Below, piece after piece: positions 18,604 to 25,846 of a DNA stretch of 40,159 nucleotides; the first letter of the stretch is position 1, and the number at the start of each line of letters is the position of its first letter. Where the stretch lies: assembly GCA_003280935.1 (NCBI GenBank), contig QCDJ01000012.1, positions 1 to 40,159 on the forward strand, given 5' to 3'. This DNA comes from Prochlorococcus sp. AG-355-B23 (GTDB lineage: Bacteria > Cyanobacteriota > Cyanobacteriia > PCC-6307 > Cyanobiaceae). A program made the position numbers and the translations under genes. The notes under the pieces are model-generated. The model made no database searches. It saw nothing but the letters and a program-made list of their open reading frames with translations, and was not told the DNA's origin.

Positions 18604-18987
18604 TTATTTAACATGTCTTAAACCATCAACAGGTCGATATTCATCTCCAGTCAATTCCTCATACACAATAGCTGGCAATCCTGTGTCAAACATTGTTTGC
18701 AATGCCTCTTTTAACATAGGATTCCAACCTCCAGTACTAACTTTTCCATGTCTCACAGTCCAGTCCCATGTCCCCTGAAGATCTCTGGGTAATCTACCTT
18801 CTCTATCTCTTCGAGCTACTAAGTCTAACGATTCAACTAAACCAACAATAACCGGATTTTTACCGTAAGAAGGGGTAAGACTTAGTTCAAGTCTAACTGG
18901 ATCTTCTTTGACAATTTTTAAACGAAACCTTGGAGGTAACTTAAGAGATCTTATTACCGCTGAGACGATTTTTGTTCTTAATTCCAA
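18604..18987 (-). CDS. conserved picocyanobacterial hypothetical protein
   Basis: A 127-residue basic soluble protein that I do not recognise as a named family. It has a conserved look: SLKLPPRFRLKIVKEDPVRL, LQGTWDWTVRHGKVSTGGWN and a proline/acid-rich end with VDGLRHVK. No signal peptide or membrane segment. The TTG start is supported by AAGGAA five bases upstream. It lies between DUF2973 and the Hlip gene on the same strand, so a link to photosynthesis is possible but unproven. Confidence 0.65.
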   Translation of the reverse strand: MELRTKIVSAVIRSLKLPPRFRLKIVKEDPVRLELSLTPSYGKNPVIVGLVESLDLVARRDREGRLPRDLQGTWDWTVRHGKVSTGGWNPMLKEALQTMFDTGLPAIVYEELTGDEYRPVDGLRHVK

Positions 18988-19011
18988 TTTTTTTCCTTAA
19001 ATGTAATTTGA

Positions 19012-19275
19012 TTAGTCAGTTGTTGAACCTTTTTCTTCTAATGAAGAGTCGTTATCATTCGAAAATCTTACTGTTAATAGCTCTTCTTCAGTTATGTTTC
19101 CCGATTTATCTAGAAGTTCCGGATGAATCGTGTACTTTTTTTGTTTAAAGCTGGAATTGCTGAAACGTTTATTTTTATTATCGGATACACCCCAACCATT
19201 TGACATTACTTTAAATGCTTTCCAAACTAAATAAGTTAAAGTCGCAGAATATATGATTGGGAAAAGAATAGTCAT
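19012..19275 (-). CDS. DUF2973 membrane protein
   Basis: An 87-residue protein with one N-terminal transmembrane helix (about 2-20) and a soluble tail containing YTIHPELLDKSGNITEEELLTVRF, which matches the cyanobacterial DUF2973 family (HPE-LD-x-G-x-x-T). The ATG at 19275 is preferred over a TTG one codon upstream. Function unknown. It is the first gene of the short minus-strand run that ends with the Hlip. Confidence 0.72.
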   Translation of the reverse strand: MTILFPIIYSATLTYLVWKAFKVMSNGWGVSDNKNKRFSNSSFKQKKYTIHPELLDKSGNITEEELLTVRFSNDNDSSLEEKGSTTD

Positions 19276-19444
19276 CAAACTTATAATTTAATTAGTTATA
19301 TGATTAATATAATAGCCCGAAAAAAAGAAATTTAGCTATTTTAGATTAATTATTTTATAGATTAAATTAATTTATTTGTAGTTATATTTAAACTATACTT
19401 AATATGGTGTACTAAATCTTTCGAAGAAAATAAAAAAATCAAAA

Positions 19445-20566
19445 TTGAAAAGATACATCCGCAAGTCATTACTACTCGCCTCATTAATTACAGTAGGCAT
19501 TACATGCACTGCAAAAGTCATATCTCAGCCATTAAGTAAACCTAAAATTAACGAAGTTAATTTATTTTCAAACAAATCTTTTATAACTAAAGCTGTAGAA
19601 AAAACCGGTGCCGCAGTGGTGACAATTGATACTCAAAGATATGTTAAAAGAAGAAAATTTCCAAGAAATTCTCAACTATTTTTAGACCCATATTTTGAAA
19701 AATTTTTTGGATTAGATTTACCTAATGACAATCGACCAAGGATAGAGCAAAACCAAGGAAGTGGATTTATATTTGCAGATGGACTTGTAATGACCAATGC
19801 TCATGTTGTGAATGGATCAGATAAGGTCATTGTAGGTTTAACCAATGGCAAAAAATTAAACGCAAAACTTATTGGGCAAGACTTCTTTACTGATTTAGCT
19901 GTGCTAAAGATTGAAGGAAAAGGACCTTGGCCAAAAGCAAAATTGGGCAATTCGGCAAAAATTAAAGTTGGTGATTGGGCTATAGCAGTTGGCAATCCAT
20001 TCGGACTGGAGAACACAGTTACCCTTGGCATTATTAGTAATCTCAATAGAAACGTGAATCAATTAGGAATATATGATAAAAAACTTGAACTGATACAAAC
20101 AGACGCCGCTATTAATCCTGGCAATTCTGGAGGCCCACTATTGAATAGCGATGGAGAAGTAATTGGTATTAATACATTAATAAGATCAGGTCCAGGAGCG
20201 GGTTTGAGTTTCGCAATCCCAATTAATAAAGCTAAAGAAATTGCTAATCAACTTATAAAAAATGGAAGAGTAATACACCCTATGATTGGGATTAGCCTAA
20301 TAGAAGAAAGTAATTCAGAAAGAAAATTTAATGTCGTGAAAGTTGGATATATAGTACCGAACAGTCCAGCTGAAAAAAGTGGAATCAAGATAGATGACAT
20401 TTTAATAAAAGTAGGAAATAAAAATATTGAAACCGTATCAGACGTTATAGACCAAATAAGTAAAAATGGAATCAATAAACAAATCAATATATTATTGAAG
20501 CGTAGAAATAAATTTATTCAATTAAAAGTAATACCAACTGATATGACTAATCTACAAAATAAATAA
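19445..20566 (+). CDS. HtrA/Deg-type serine protease
   Basis: A 373-residue trypsin-like protease with an N-terminal signal or anchor (about 6-24), the catalytic triad H120 (TNAHVV), D150 (TDLAVLKI) and S228 (NPGNSGGP), and one PDZ domain (about 280-365). It corresponds to the cyanobacterial HtrA/HhoA/HhoB group; the paralogue cannot be assigned here. It degrades or refolds damaged periplasmic or lumenal proteins. The TTG start at 19445 has only a weak upstream purine stretch. Downstream is an unusually long convergent gap. Confidence 0.9.
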   Translation: MKRYIRKSLLLASLITVGITCTAKVISQPLSKPKINEVNLFSNKSFITKAVEKTGAAVVTIDTQRYVKRRKFPRNSQLFLDPYFEKFFGLDLPNDNRPRIEQNQGSGFIFADGLVMTNAHVVNGSDKVIVGLTNGKKLNAKLIGQDFFTDLAVLKIEGKGPWPKAKLGNSAKIKVGDWAIAVGNPFGLENTVTLGIISNLNRNVNQLGIYDKKLELIQTDAAINPGNSGGPLLNSDGEVIGINTLIRSGPGAGLSFAIPINKAKEIANQLIKNGRVIHPMIGISLIEESNSERKFNVVKVGYIVPNSPAEKSGIKIDDILIKVGNKNIETVSDVIDQISKNGINKQINILLKRRNKFIQLKVIPTDMTNLQNK

Positions 20567-20828
20567 AAGATGTAATTCTCATTCTGTTTAATTATTTCTA
20601 CAAACCTAAAAATCCATTTACCCTCCCCTCATATCACAAATATTAATACATTCAAAATAACTTTCATTAGGATCAGAAATTTGAAAATATTTTTCTTAAA
20701 AATTGTAATTTTTCATTTAAATTGTTAAGACATATTTGTGTATTTTTAAGATTAATCAAGGACGAGAAACTATCTAAAGATAAATGAGTGATCTTACCTG
20801 GCCAGATGAAAAATTTTTCAAAAATTAA
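20567..20828. other. 262-base convergent intergenic region
   Basis: This gap lies between the htrA-type gene (+) and the ABC-F gene (-). It is AT-rich and no known RNA was recognised. At its right end is a 14-codon plus-strand reading frame (20784-20828, MSDLTWPDEKFFKN) whose stop abuts the ABC-F stop. A 14-base palindrome, TGAAAAATTTTTCA (20807-20820), overlaps that frame. Confidence 0.5.
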
Positions 20829-22457
20829 TTAAATTTTTTTCTTGCTTTGAGTTTTTTCTAAAAAATATTCGTAATTACCATCATATGAAATTAACTTTGA
20901 ATCTTTAATTTCGACAATTCTATTTGCAACCTTTGAAATGAAATACCGATCATGAGAAATGATTAATAATGAACCTTTATAATTTTTAATTGCTAATTCT
21001 AAGTTTTCTTTAGATTGAAGATCCAAATGATTAGTTGGCTCGTCCAAAAGAAGAAAATTACTAGGATTAATAATCATGAGGGCCAATGCTAATCTTGCCT
21101 TTTCTCCGCCACTGAGTTGCTTAATATATTTAAAAACAGTTTCATTTTGAAAGCCAAAACCTCCTAAAAATGTTCTTACTTTTTTTTGGGACCATTCTGG
21201 AGACTTATTACATATTAAATCAAAAACTCTTTCGTCAAGTGATAATGCTTCGGCCTGATTTTGTTCATAATAACTAGTAATTATATTATGTTTACCAAGA
21301 TTAATTTCTCCAATTTCAGGAGATATTTTTTTCATAATAATTTTAAGCAATGTAGATTTACCGCAGCCATTAGGTCCTAATAGTGCTATTTTTTCTCCCG
21401 AAGAAATCTTTAAATTAACATCTAAAAAAAGAATTTTATCCTCAAAACTATGAGACAAATTTTTGATATTTAACACTAATTTTCCTGAGCGAGGGCACTC
21501 TGGAAAATTAAAAACAGGACTTTTTGAGTTTGCTGTAGGCGCCTCTATTTTAGAAATCTTTTTTAATAGTTTTTCTCTACTCTTTGCTTGAGAACTTCGT
21601 GTTGCGCTTGCTCTAAATCTATCTATATACCTTTTCTGTACCTCAATTTCTTTTTTTTGTAATTGATATGCCTTATTTTGTGATTCTTCAATTAAAGATT
21701 TCTGTTCAATAAAAAAAGAATAGTTTCCATTATATATTTCAGATGTTCCACTATTAATAAAAATTATTTTTTTACATAATTTGTCTAAGAAATATCTGTC
21801 ATGGCTAATTATAATAACTGCAATCTTAAGCGACAATAGATATTCTTCCAGCCAGAAAATAGTATCTAAATCTAAATGATTAGTGGGTTCATCCAATAAA
21901 AGTAAATCAGGCTTTTGTAAAATTATTTTTCCAAGTGCAACTTTCATCTGCCAACCACCTGAAAAATTGCCAACTAATTTATCAGCATCTTCTATAGAAA
22001 AGCCTAATTTTGGTAATATTTTTTCTACATCAGATTGCATTTTATAACCACCTAAAGCTTCAAATTTTGCTTGATATTTTGCGAGTTGATTTACAAATAT
22101 TTCAAGTTCATCGGAATGTTTTTTTATATCTAATGATTTCATTTTATTCTCAATTTCTAAAAGTTTAATGGCAACATTTTGTATATCTTTAAAAGAACTT
22201 TCTAATTCCTCTCTCACTGAAAAATTCAAATTGCAATCAAACTCCTGCTTTAAATGGGCAATTTTTGGATTTCCCTCCTTGATAATCATTCCACTTGTTT
22301 GCTCCTCCTCTCCAATTAAAATCTTAAATTGCGTTGATTTACCTGCACCATTAGAACCAACTAAGCCAACTTTTTCTCCTTTATTAATCTCCCAATTAAT
22401 ATTTTTTAAAACAACCTCTGTAGAATAAATTTTGCTTACATCTTCAAATCTAATCAC
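20829..22457 (-). CDS. ABC-F family ATPase
   Basis: A 542-residue protein with two ABC nucleotide-binding domains and no membrane domain. Walker A motifs are at 34-42 and 361-369. Each half has an SGG signature and the LLDEPTNHLDL Walker B (first at about 187-197). A charged linker (about 245-310) connects them, as in Uup/EttA/YdiF proteins that act on the ribosome. The exact subgroup is unclear. The first signature, NFSGGWQMKVAL, is the ABC-F form. Confidence 0.88.
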   Translation of the reverse strand: MIRFEDVSKIYSTEVVLKNINWEINKGEKVGLVGSNGAGKSTQFKILIGEEEQTSGMIIKEGNPKIAHLKQEFDCNLNFSVREELESSFKDIQNVAIKLLEIENKMKSLDIKKHSDELEIFVNQLAKYQAKFEALGGYKMQSDVEKILPKLGFSIEDADKLVGNFSGGWQMKVALGKIILQKPDLLLLDEPTNHLDLDTIFWLEEYLLSLKIAVIIISHDRYFLDKLCKKIIFINSGTSEIYNGNYSFFIEQKSLIEESQNKAYQLQKKEIEVQKRYIDRFRASATRSSQAKSREKLLKKISKIEAPTANSKSPVFNFPECPRSGKLVLNIKNLSHSFEDKILFLDVNLKISSGEKIALLGPNGCGKSTLLKIIMKKISPEIGEINLGKHNIITSYYEQNQAEALSLDERVFDLICNKSPEWSQKKVRTFLGGFGFQNETVFKYIKQLSGGEKARLALALMIINPSNFLLLDEPTNHLDLQSKENLELAIKNYKGSLLIISHDRYFISKVANRIVEIKDSKLISYDGNYEYFLEKTQSKKKI

Positions 22458-22529
22458 TTTTTTAAAAATAGAATTTACAAAATCATTTGCTTATTTACTA
22501 AAAAATATTTTTTAGAATAAAATCTAATA

Positions 22530-22706
22530 ATGAAAAGAATAGAACAAATTGTAGTGATTTTCATAGCTGCAGCTCTTGCAATTCCAAGTTATTGGTTTTT
22601 TTGGACTTTAGCTGGTGGAGGTGGCTACAACAAAAGAATAAAACCTATGAGGAATCCAAATAATAATTATTCGAAACCTTTTCCTAAAGACCTCCTCGAG
22701 CCTTAA
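22530..22706 (+). CDS. 58-aa single-helix hypothetical protein
   Basis: A reading frame from ATG 22530: an N-terminal transmembrane helix (about residues 6-30, with IPSYWFFWTLAGGGG) and a basic, asparagine- and proline-rich tail ending KDLLEP. I do not recognise it. Size and layout suit a small thylakoid or plasma membrane subunit. It diverges from the ABC-F gene over 72 bases and its last 23 bases overlap the end of the Nif11-like gene on the other strand. Confidence 0.6.
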   Translation: MKRIEQIVVIFIAAALAIPSYWFFWTLAGGGGYNKRIKPMRNPNNNYSKPFPKDLLEP

Positions 22707-22914
22707 TTAACCACATTTTAGTTGCCTCATCATCAATAGTACTCAAATATTCAATAACCTCTTCTTTAGTTACAGAAATATTTAACTCGTTGCCAATGTC
22801 ACAAATTTTATCTAAAGCTTTTTTGGGATTAGTTAAAGCTGTCATAAACAAACTTTGTTTCTTTTTGGAATCATTAGCTATTAATTTATAAAGCTTTTCA
22901 GCATTACTAGACAT
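22684..22914 (-). CDS. Nif11-like leader-family protein
   Basis: A 76-residue protein resembling Nif11/NHLP leader peptides: an N-terminal helix (AEKLYKLIANDSKKKQSLF), TNPKKALDKICDIGNELNISVTKEEVIEYL, and a C-terminus KARGGL. The double glycine is where leader peptidases cut in ribosomal peptide precursors, but here only one leucine follows, so there is no core peptide. No lanthipeptide synthetase or peptidase-transporter is seen nearby. It may be a stand-alone Nif11 domain protein. Confidence 0.6.
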   Translation of the reverse strand: MSSNAEKLYKLIANDSKKKQSLFMTALTNPKKALDKICDIGNELNISVTKEEVIEYLSTIDDEATKMWLIKARGGL

Positions 22915-22948
22915 TTTTTTAGGATCTATTTATTAATAGACTATTACT

Positions 22949-23320
22949 TCAAGCTACATTTTGTTCATTATATTTATTAATAGATAAATCATTATCCCCA
23001 TCTTTTATTTCTTTTGCAGAGGCATCTGCCATACTTCTTGCATCTAAACATAAAACTTTTCTTAGTTTCGCAAAGTTAGCTGCGTGTGATTTTCTACCAT
23101 CTTTTTGAGCATAATATTCAGACTGCTGAAGAATATGGTGAAGATGAGTTAACAAATACGGACTAATTACAGCTGATACCAAAACATCACTATTTTCATT
23201 ATCGTGAGAATCAGAATTAACTAATCTTTTTTTCTTTTTATCAATTATCGACCTTTTAGGAGAATCAAGTTTTCTTGAGTTTTTCATGGGGCAATACAAA
23301 CAATTAATTGATACGGACAT
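22949..23320 (-). CDS. hypothetical protein, divergent from RHH regulator
   Basis: About 123 residues from ATG 23320, which has AAGGGA about 5 bases upstream; an earlier ATG at 23347 lacks a ribosome site. The N-terminus has C-x2-C (NCLYCPMKN) and a basic stretch, the middle has LTHLHHILQQSEYYAQKDGRKSHAANFAKLRKVL, likely helical, and the end is acidic. No family recognised. It shares the upstream region with the ribbon-helix-helix gene, which suggests joint regulation. Confidence 0.6.
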   Translation of the reverse strand: MSVSINCLYCPMKNSRKLDSPKRSIIDKKKKRLVNSDSHDNENSDVLVSAVISPYLLTHLHHILQQSEYYAQKDGRKSHAANFAKLRKVLCLDARSMADASAKEIKDGDNDLSINKYNEQNVA

Positions 23321-23363
23321 AAATTCCCTTATTAATAATATACACAAAGATAGTATCCTTGAC

Positions 23364-23392
23364 TAACTGTGTATACTTATAAGTAACAGTTA
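23364..23392. promoter_or_regulatory. candidate operator between divergent genes
   Basis: TAACTGT (23364-23370) and ACAGTTA (23386-23392) form a perfect 7-base inverted repeat 15 bases apart. Between them lies a perfect 12-base palindrome, TACTTATAAGTA (23374-23385). TTGACT occurs just before (23359-23364) and again at 23399-23404. The site ends 13 bases upstream of the RHH gene start, a usual place for an autoregulatory site. Confidence 0.45.
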
Positions 23393-23405
23393 TCAACTTT
23401 GACTC

Positions 23406-23708
23406 ATGGCTACCCGTCAAAATTCAACTAATGGGAAGCCCAAATCCCCTAGAATTCAAGTAGTTCTCCCAGAATTAATATGTGAGCAATTAACTGTTTT
23501 AGCCAATAATGAATCTAGGACAGTAAGTAATATGGCAAAAGTGTTGATACAAGAGGGTATAAAAAAATACTTCGAGAAAGAAAGTAAAGAACGTTTCTCA
23601 GAAAACATTTTAAATACTAATAAATTTAGAGACGAACTTGAAAAACAAAGCGTAAAAAGATTAAAAAGAGCTCCTCAAAGAATTAGATACTATAAAAAAT
23701 CTGATTAA
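23406..23708 (+). CDS. ribbon-helix-helix (CopG/Arc-like) DNA-binding protein
   Basis: A 100-residue protein. SPRIQVVLPELICEQLTVLANNESRTVSNMAKVLIQEGI (about 14-52) has the RHH arrangement: a short basic beta strand (RIQVVLP), a first helix (ELICEQLTVLANNE), a turn (SRTVS) and a second helix. The remainder is charged and helical. It should dimerise and bind an inverted repeat; one lies directly upstream. No toxin gene is adjacent. The stop is 6 bases from the convergent ktrA stop. Confidence 0.75.
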   Translation: MATRQNSTNGKPKSPRIQVVLPELICEQLTVLANNESRTVSNMAKVLIQEGIKKYFEKESKERFSENILNTNKFRDELEKQSVKRLKRAPQRIRYYKKSD

Positions 23709-23714
23709 AAATAA

Positions 23715-24419
23715 TTAATTCTGAGGCAATTTCTGTAAATCTGCAGTTTTTCCCATTACTACCAAAATATTTCCTCTTTCCAAGATATATTTTGCTGGAG
23801 GATTAACTGTTAACTCTTCAGCAGGTCCTGCCGCAAGAACATTTACTAAATAATTTTTCCTCAAATTTAAATCTCTCAAAGATCTTCCAATAAATTCCTC
23901 TGGAACAGTTATTTCATCTATACCAGTTTGATTATCGAGTTCCAATCTTTCAATTAGATTTGGCCTAACTAGTTCTAAACCTAATCTTTCTCCTTGCATT
24001 CTGGAAGGGAAGACGACTTTATCTGCACCAACCCTTTTTAACATTTTTTCGTGCAAATCACTCGTAGCTCTTGCTATTACTCTTTTGACTTTACTACCTT
24101 CACTATCTTTAGCAATAAGTGTCGTAGTTATACTTGCTTCAATAGGTTCACTTATACCTACTACAACAGTATTCATTTCAAGTATTCCAGATTCCTTCAT
24201 AGACTCTTCATCAGTACAATCTATAACTCTTGCTTCTATAGAAGGTTCTAATTGCCTTAGATCATCAATAGCTTTTTCCGAATAATCTGCAGCCAAAACA
24301 TCTGCACCATTACTTATAAGTTCTCTACAAACAGCGGTTCCAAATCTTCCAACGCCAACAACTGCAAAAGTGAGGGCTTCTTTTTCTCTCTTTTGAGACC
24401 ACTGCCACCAATCAGCCAT
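23715..24419 (-). CDS. ktrA: potassium uptake regulatory subunit KtrA (TrkA-N/RCK)
   Basis: A 234-residue cytosolic protein with a Rossmann RCK_N domain (GVGRFG at 22-27, acidic D45 at the end of strand 2) and an RCK_C domain (about 155-230, with GIDEITVPEEFIGRSLRDLNLRKNY). KtrA forms a nucleotide-gated ring that controls KtrB. It follows ktrB by 19 bases and is the last gene of the operon. Confidence 0.88.
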   Translation of the reverse strand: MADWWQWSQKREKEALTFAVVGVGRFGTAVCRELISNGADVLAADYSEKAIDDLRQLEPSIEARVIDCTDEESMKESGILEMNTVVVGISEPIEASITTTLIAKDSEGSKVKRVIARATSDLHEKMLKRVGADKVVFPSRMQGERLGLELVRPNLIERLELDNQTGIDEITVPEEFIGRSLRDLNLRKNYLVNVLAAGPAEELTVNPPAKYILERGNILVVMGKTADLQKLPQN

Positions 24420-24438
24420 AATAAAAACTCAGTGAATC

Positions 24439-25842
24439 CTAAACATAAAGATCAGCCTTAGGATAGCCAATCCTCTTTTGTCTATCTATTCTACTCTTAT
24501 AAAGAGCCTGCCAAAGTGCACTTAAAAGCAAAAGGATACCAAGTCTACCCACAAACATTCCGACAATAAGAATAAATTGACCAAAATGATTTAATTTTGC
24601 AGTTAAACCAATATCAAAACCAACTGTCGCAAATGCAGATATGCAAGTGAACAGAATTTCTAGGAATGTAAAAGATTCTTTCTTAACAAACGTATTAGTT
24701 GTACTTAGCAGCATTGCCATTAAAAGAACAAAAAGCAAAGATCCAACTGTAATTCCAACTGCCTTTAGAATAACTTTATCTGAAATTAATCTATTGCTAA
24801 TAATTACATCTTTCTGACCTCTTAAAGTTGATCTAGTTGCAGCCATTAAAGCAATAAATGTAGTTGTTTTTATGCCTCCACCAGTACCTCCTGTACTTGC
24901 TCCAATAAACATCAGAGTCATTAATAACAATAGGCCAGTATCTGAGATAGAGTTCAAGGAAATTGGGTAATTTGTAAATCCTGCAGTTCTAGCACTTACT
25001 GTTTCAAAGATTGATGACAATAAACGTTCAACCAAATTCAAATCATTAAAAAATTGACTATTTAGCAATGATTCAGTGATAAAGAATCCTAATGATCCGA
25101 ATAATATTAGAGACAAACTAGTCCTAACAACTAGTCTGGAATGAAGACTTAATTTTTTATAAGAAAGATTTTTTTTATTACTCCAAATATCATCAATAAC
25201 CCGCCATCCTAATCCACCCATAACAATGAGAAAAACAAAAACACTATTAACCAAATAATTTGTTCTATAATCTTGAAGACTATTTGACCTCAAAGAAAAT
25301 CCTGCATTGTTATATGCAGATATACTGTGAAAAATCGAGGACCATAGTCTTTCCCAATTATTTTGAATGTCTACAAATCCAAAATAATATAAAATAATTG
25401 AGCCCAAAGATATGATACTAATAGCTGTAATAGCAATGCTTTGAAAAGTTCTGCCAATTCCTCCAACTCCAAATTCATCTAGAGTCTTTCCTTTGTCTAA
25501 TCTAGTTCTTAGCTTTGTCCCCTTTACAACAAATCCTTGTAAAAATGTAGTAATAGCCATTAATCCTAAACCACCTGATAAAAGCATAAAAGCCAAGAAA
25601 ACTTGGCCGAAGAAATTTAAATCAACACCAATATCTATTATGGTTAAGCCAGTAACGGTTATTGCAGAAGTAGATGTAAAAAATGCTTCCCACAAACCAA
25701 CCTTTGAAGATGAACATAATGGAGAACTCAAAATTAAAGTTCCAAGGCAAATAATAAACAAGCCTGTAACAATAGTAAATTGAGGTATAGATAGCTTTTT
25801 GTAAGCACCTTTTAACTTATAAACCTTTCTTGGGAATTGCAC
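24439..25842 (-). CDS. ktrB: KtrB/TrkH-type potassium transporter
   Basis: A 467-residue membrane protein of the Trk/Ktr/HKT superfamily with four M1-P-M2 repeats. Each pore loop keeps a filter glycine: ITVTGL, YNNAGF, RTAGF and ATVGF. All four glycines are consistent with K+ selectivity, with Na+ coupling as known for cyanobacterial Ktr. The start is GTG 25842, four bases after the DASS transporter stop. It is followed by its regulator ktrA. Confidence 0.88.
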   Translation of the reverse strand: MQFPRKVYKLKGAYKKLSIPQFTIVTGLFIICLGTLILSSPLCSSSKVGLWEAFFTSTSAITVTGLTIIDIGVDLNFFGQVFLAFMLLSGGLGLMAITTFLQGFVVKGTKLRTRLDKGKTLDEFGVGGIGRTFQSIAITAISIISLGSIILYYFGFVDIQNNWERLWSSIFHSISAYNNAGFSLRSNSLQDYRTNYLVNSVFVFLIVMGGLGWRVIDDIWSNKKNLSYKKLSLHSRLVVRTSLSLILFGSLGFFITESLLNSQFFNDLNLVERLLSSIFETVSARTAGFTNYPISLNSISDTGLLLLMTLMFIGASTGGTGGGIKTTTFIALMAATRSTLRGQKDVIISNRLISDKVILKAVGITVGSLLFVLLMAMLLSTTNTFVKKESFTFLEILFTCISAFATVGFDIGLTAKLNHFGQFILIVGMFVGRLGILLLLSALWQALYKSRIDRQKRIGYPKADLYV

Positions 25843-25846
25843 GATA

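Noticed and set aside
19445..19540. Lipoprotein signal in the HtrA-type protein (C21)
   Set aside because: The residues before the cysteine (GIT) do not fit a lipobox; an ordinary signal or anchor is more likely.
20807..20820. Perfect palindrome TGAAAAATTTTTCA as a terminator
   Set aside because: It has no loop and is made only of A/T apart from the ends, so a stable terminator stem is unlikely; kept only as a note on the gap.
22684..22914. Prochlorosin-type lanthipeptide precursor
   Set aside because: No core peptide after the double glycine and no LanM-like gene in the window.
24051..24285. Plus-strand frames inside ktrA
   Set aside because: Antisense to the conserved RCK_N domain; no recognisable protein.
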